64,000 nucleotides of DNA from NCBI RefSeq assembly GCF_900215335.1, contig NZ_OCMT01000002.1, positions 558,001 to 622,000 of the forward strand, given 5' to 3'. The DNA comes from Pedobacter xixiisoli. GTDB lineage: Bacteria > Bacteroidota > Bacteroidia > Sphingobacteriales > Sphingobacteriaceae. Made by a program: the position numbers and the translations under genes. How positions within the stretch are numbered: the stretch's first letter is position 1; every line of letters begins with the position of its first letter. Positions 62,562 to 64,000 of the stretch are shown piece after piece. The notes under the pieces were generated by a model. That model searched no databases and was not told the origin of the DNA. It worked only from the letters and a program-made list of their open reading frames with translations.

Positions 62562-64000
62562 ATGAATATCAATCAGTTTAAAACTTTTTTTGCAGCCCTT
62601 GGAGTTGTTTCCGTAAGCGTTGCAAATGCACAAACTCCGATTAAAAAATTTATCGACCCTGCTAACATGGACCTTTCCGTAAAGCCAGGAGATGATTTTT
62701 ATGCTTATGCAAGTGGTGTTTGGGTGAAAAACAATCCTGTTCCAGCTAAAGAAACTCGTTGGGGTTCGTTTAATGAGCTTCGTGATTTTAACGTAAATGC
62801 GGTAAGAGGTTTAGTAGAAGCTGCTGCTGCAGATAAATCTGCTGCTGCAGGTTCGGTAACTAAACGCGTTGGCGATTTCTACGCCGCTGCAATGGATAGC
62901 GTTACTATCGAAAAATTAGGCTTCACTCCTATCAAAGGTGAGCTAGAGAAAATCAAGCAGTTAAACAACTTACAAGGTATTTTAGATTACACTACTTACT
63001 TACGTTCTAACGGTATTGGTGGTACTTTTTATGGCTTTGGCGTTGGGCAGGACAGAAAGAATGTAAACAAGTATATGGTGAATATCTCTCAAGGCGGAAC
63101 AACCCTTGGCGATAGAGATTATTACTTGAAAGACGATAGCCGTAGCGTAAAAATTAGAGAAGCGTACGATACTTACATGACTACGCTTTTCAAGCTAATC
63201 GGTTACACAGAAGCTGTTGCTCAACAAAAAGCTAAAACTGTTTTCACTATTGAGAAAACTTTGGCGGAGGCACAAATGAGCCGTTTAGAAATGCGTGACC
63301 CTTACAAAACCTACAACAAATTAACTGTTGCAGATTTTGATAAAATCACGCCAAACATCAACTGGAAAAACACGTTAACACAACTAAAAGTTACTGGACA
63401 AGATACCGTTTTGGTAAACTCTCCTGCTTTCTTCAAAGCTTTAAATGGTTTATTAACCTCAACTTCTGTTGCAGATTTGAAAACTTATTTAGAGTGGAAT
63501 ATCTTAAAAGGCGCTGCAGGTAGCTTAAGTTCGCCATTTGTAAAAGCGAACTTTGCTTTCACACAGGCGCAAACCGGACAAAAAGTTCAAACCCCACGTT
63601 GGCAACGCATGTCGTCGTTAACTGACGGTGTTTTAGGCGATTTATTAGGTCAGTTATATGTAGCTAAATATTTCAAACCTGCGGCAAAAGCTCGTATGGA
63701 TGAGTTGATTGCGAACCTACGTAAAGCTTTCGAAATTCGCATTAACGGTTTAGAGTGGATGAGTGCCGAAACTAAGCAAAAAGCTTTGGCAAAACTTCAT
63801 GCCTTTAGACCAAAAGTAGGTTATACCACTAAATGGAGAAACTACGATGGCTTAGTAATCAACAGAGCTACTTATTTCCAAAACTTGCGTAACGCAAGCA
63901 AATGGGCTTACAATGAAAACATTGGTCAATTAGGTAAACCTGTAGACAGAGAGCGTTTCGGCATGACACCTCCAACGGTAAATGCTTACTATAGTCCAAC
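62562..64000 (+). CDS. M13-family (PepO/neprilysin-type) metallopeptidase, 3' end outside window
   Basis: About 479 residues are visible from the ATG; no stop occurs before the window ends. The signal peptide ends VANAQ. The mature part shows the M13 N-terminal pattern: FIDPANMDLSVKPGDDFYAYASG, quoted as MDLSVKPGDDFYAYASG, then FNELRDFN, LGDRDYYL and, at the cut, MTPPTVNAYYSP. The last block directly precedes the catalytic HExxH region in this family, so the zinc site lies just beyond base 64000. Such enzymes degrade peptides in the periplasm or outside. Confidence 0.93.
   Translation, partial: MNINQFKTFFAALGVVSVSVANAQTPIKKFIDPANMDLSVKPGDDFYAYASGVWVKNNPVPAKETRWGSFNELRDFNVNAVRGLVEAAAADKSAAAGSVTKRVGDFYAAAMDSVTIEKLGFTPIKGELEKIKQLNNLQGILDYTTYLRSNGIGGTFYGFGVGQDRKNVNKYMVNISQGGTTLGDRDYYLKDDSRSVKIREAYDTYMTTLFKLIGYTEAVAQQKAKTVFTIEKTLAEAQMSRLEMRDPYKTYNKLTVADFDKITPNINWKNTLTQLKVTGQDTVLVNSPAFFKALNGLLTSTSVADLKTYLEWNILKGAAGSLSSPFVKANFAFTQAQTGQKVQTPRWQRMSSLTDGVLGDLLGQLYVAKYFKPAAKARMDELIANLRKAFEIRINGLEWMSAETKQKALAKLHAFRPKVGYTTKWRNYDGLVINRATYFQNLRNASKWAYNENIGQLGKPVDRERFGMTPPTVNAYYSP

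Overview
The window comes from a low-GC member of the Bacteroidota, most likely a Pedobacter-like Sphingobacteriaceae. The evidence is a SusC/SusD pair, promoter -7 boxes of the form TAnnTTTG, Bacteroidota-type BamD, RpoZ, DUF4835 and ferredoxin genes, many lipoproteins, and intergenic palindromic repeats. I see no rRNA, tRNA, CRISPR array, transposase or integrase. The window cuts into a cation:proton antiporter at the left end and an M13 peptidase at the right end; the M13 gene runs off the window.

Bases 1-1970 hold the antiporter, a small secreted protein and an EVE-domain protein. Bases 1967-28745 form one large accessory locus, a polysaccharide utilization locus (PUL), in four transcription units. 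Unit A (minus, 11323 to 1967) encodes an aminotransferase, a DgoD-like dehydratase, an SDR, a ceramidase-like hydrolase, a sodium:solute symporter, an M20 amidohydrolase, a Gfo/Idh/MocA protein and an FAH-family hydrolase. An SMP-30 lactonase-like gene diverges from it. Unit B (minus, 22253 to 12980) encodes SusC, SusD, two lipoproteins and a heparinase II/III-type lyase, followed by a GntR/FCD regulator. Unit C (plus, 22482 to 28745) encodes a lipoprotein sugar dehydrogenase fused to cytochrome c, an Nramp-fold transporter without the metal-binding motifs, an atypical SDR, a DapA-family lyase and a second Gfo/Idh/MocA protein. Palindromes of the type TTGTATACAA lie in both divergent intergenic regions and just before the GntR gene, so the locus is probably one regulon. 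The enzymes suggest lyase cleavage of a uronic-acid glycan, import, removal of an N-acyl group, transamination, dehydration of a sugar acid, and cleavage of a 2-keto- or 2,4-diketo-3-deoxy acid. No sulfatase or GH88 is present. The substrate is unknown, and this is the best candidate in the window for an undescribed pathway.

From 28.8 kb on the content is mostly core: an EamA exporter, a ferredoxin divergent from a LuxC-like reductase, FtsE, GrpE-DnaJ, a three-gene RND efflux operon, BamD-RpoZ-CoaBC-DUF4835, a BlaI/M56 regulatory pair whose sensor ends in seven 23-residue repeats, an outer-membrane beta-barrel protein, RecN, a PA0069-type radical SAM protein, an RlpA-like lipoprotein, ClpC, an Uma2 protein and a Zn/Cd-type P-ATPase. 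Three longer gene-free stretches (32.4-32.7, 47.8-48.5 and 58.4-59.2 kb) carry terminators and palindromic repeats, including a REPIN-like pair of hairpins.

All calls rest on reading the sequence and on family knowledge. No database search was run, so substrate specificities are inferences.
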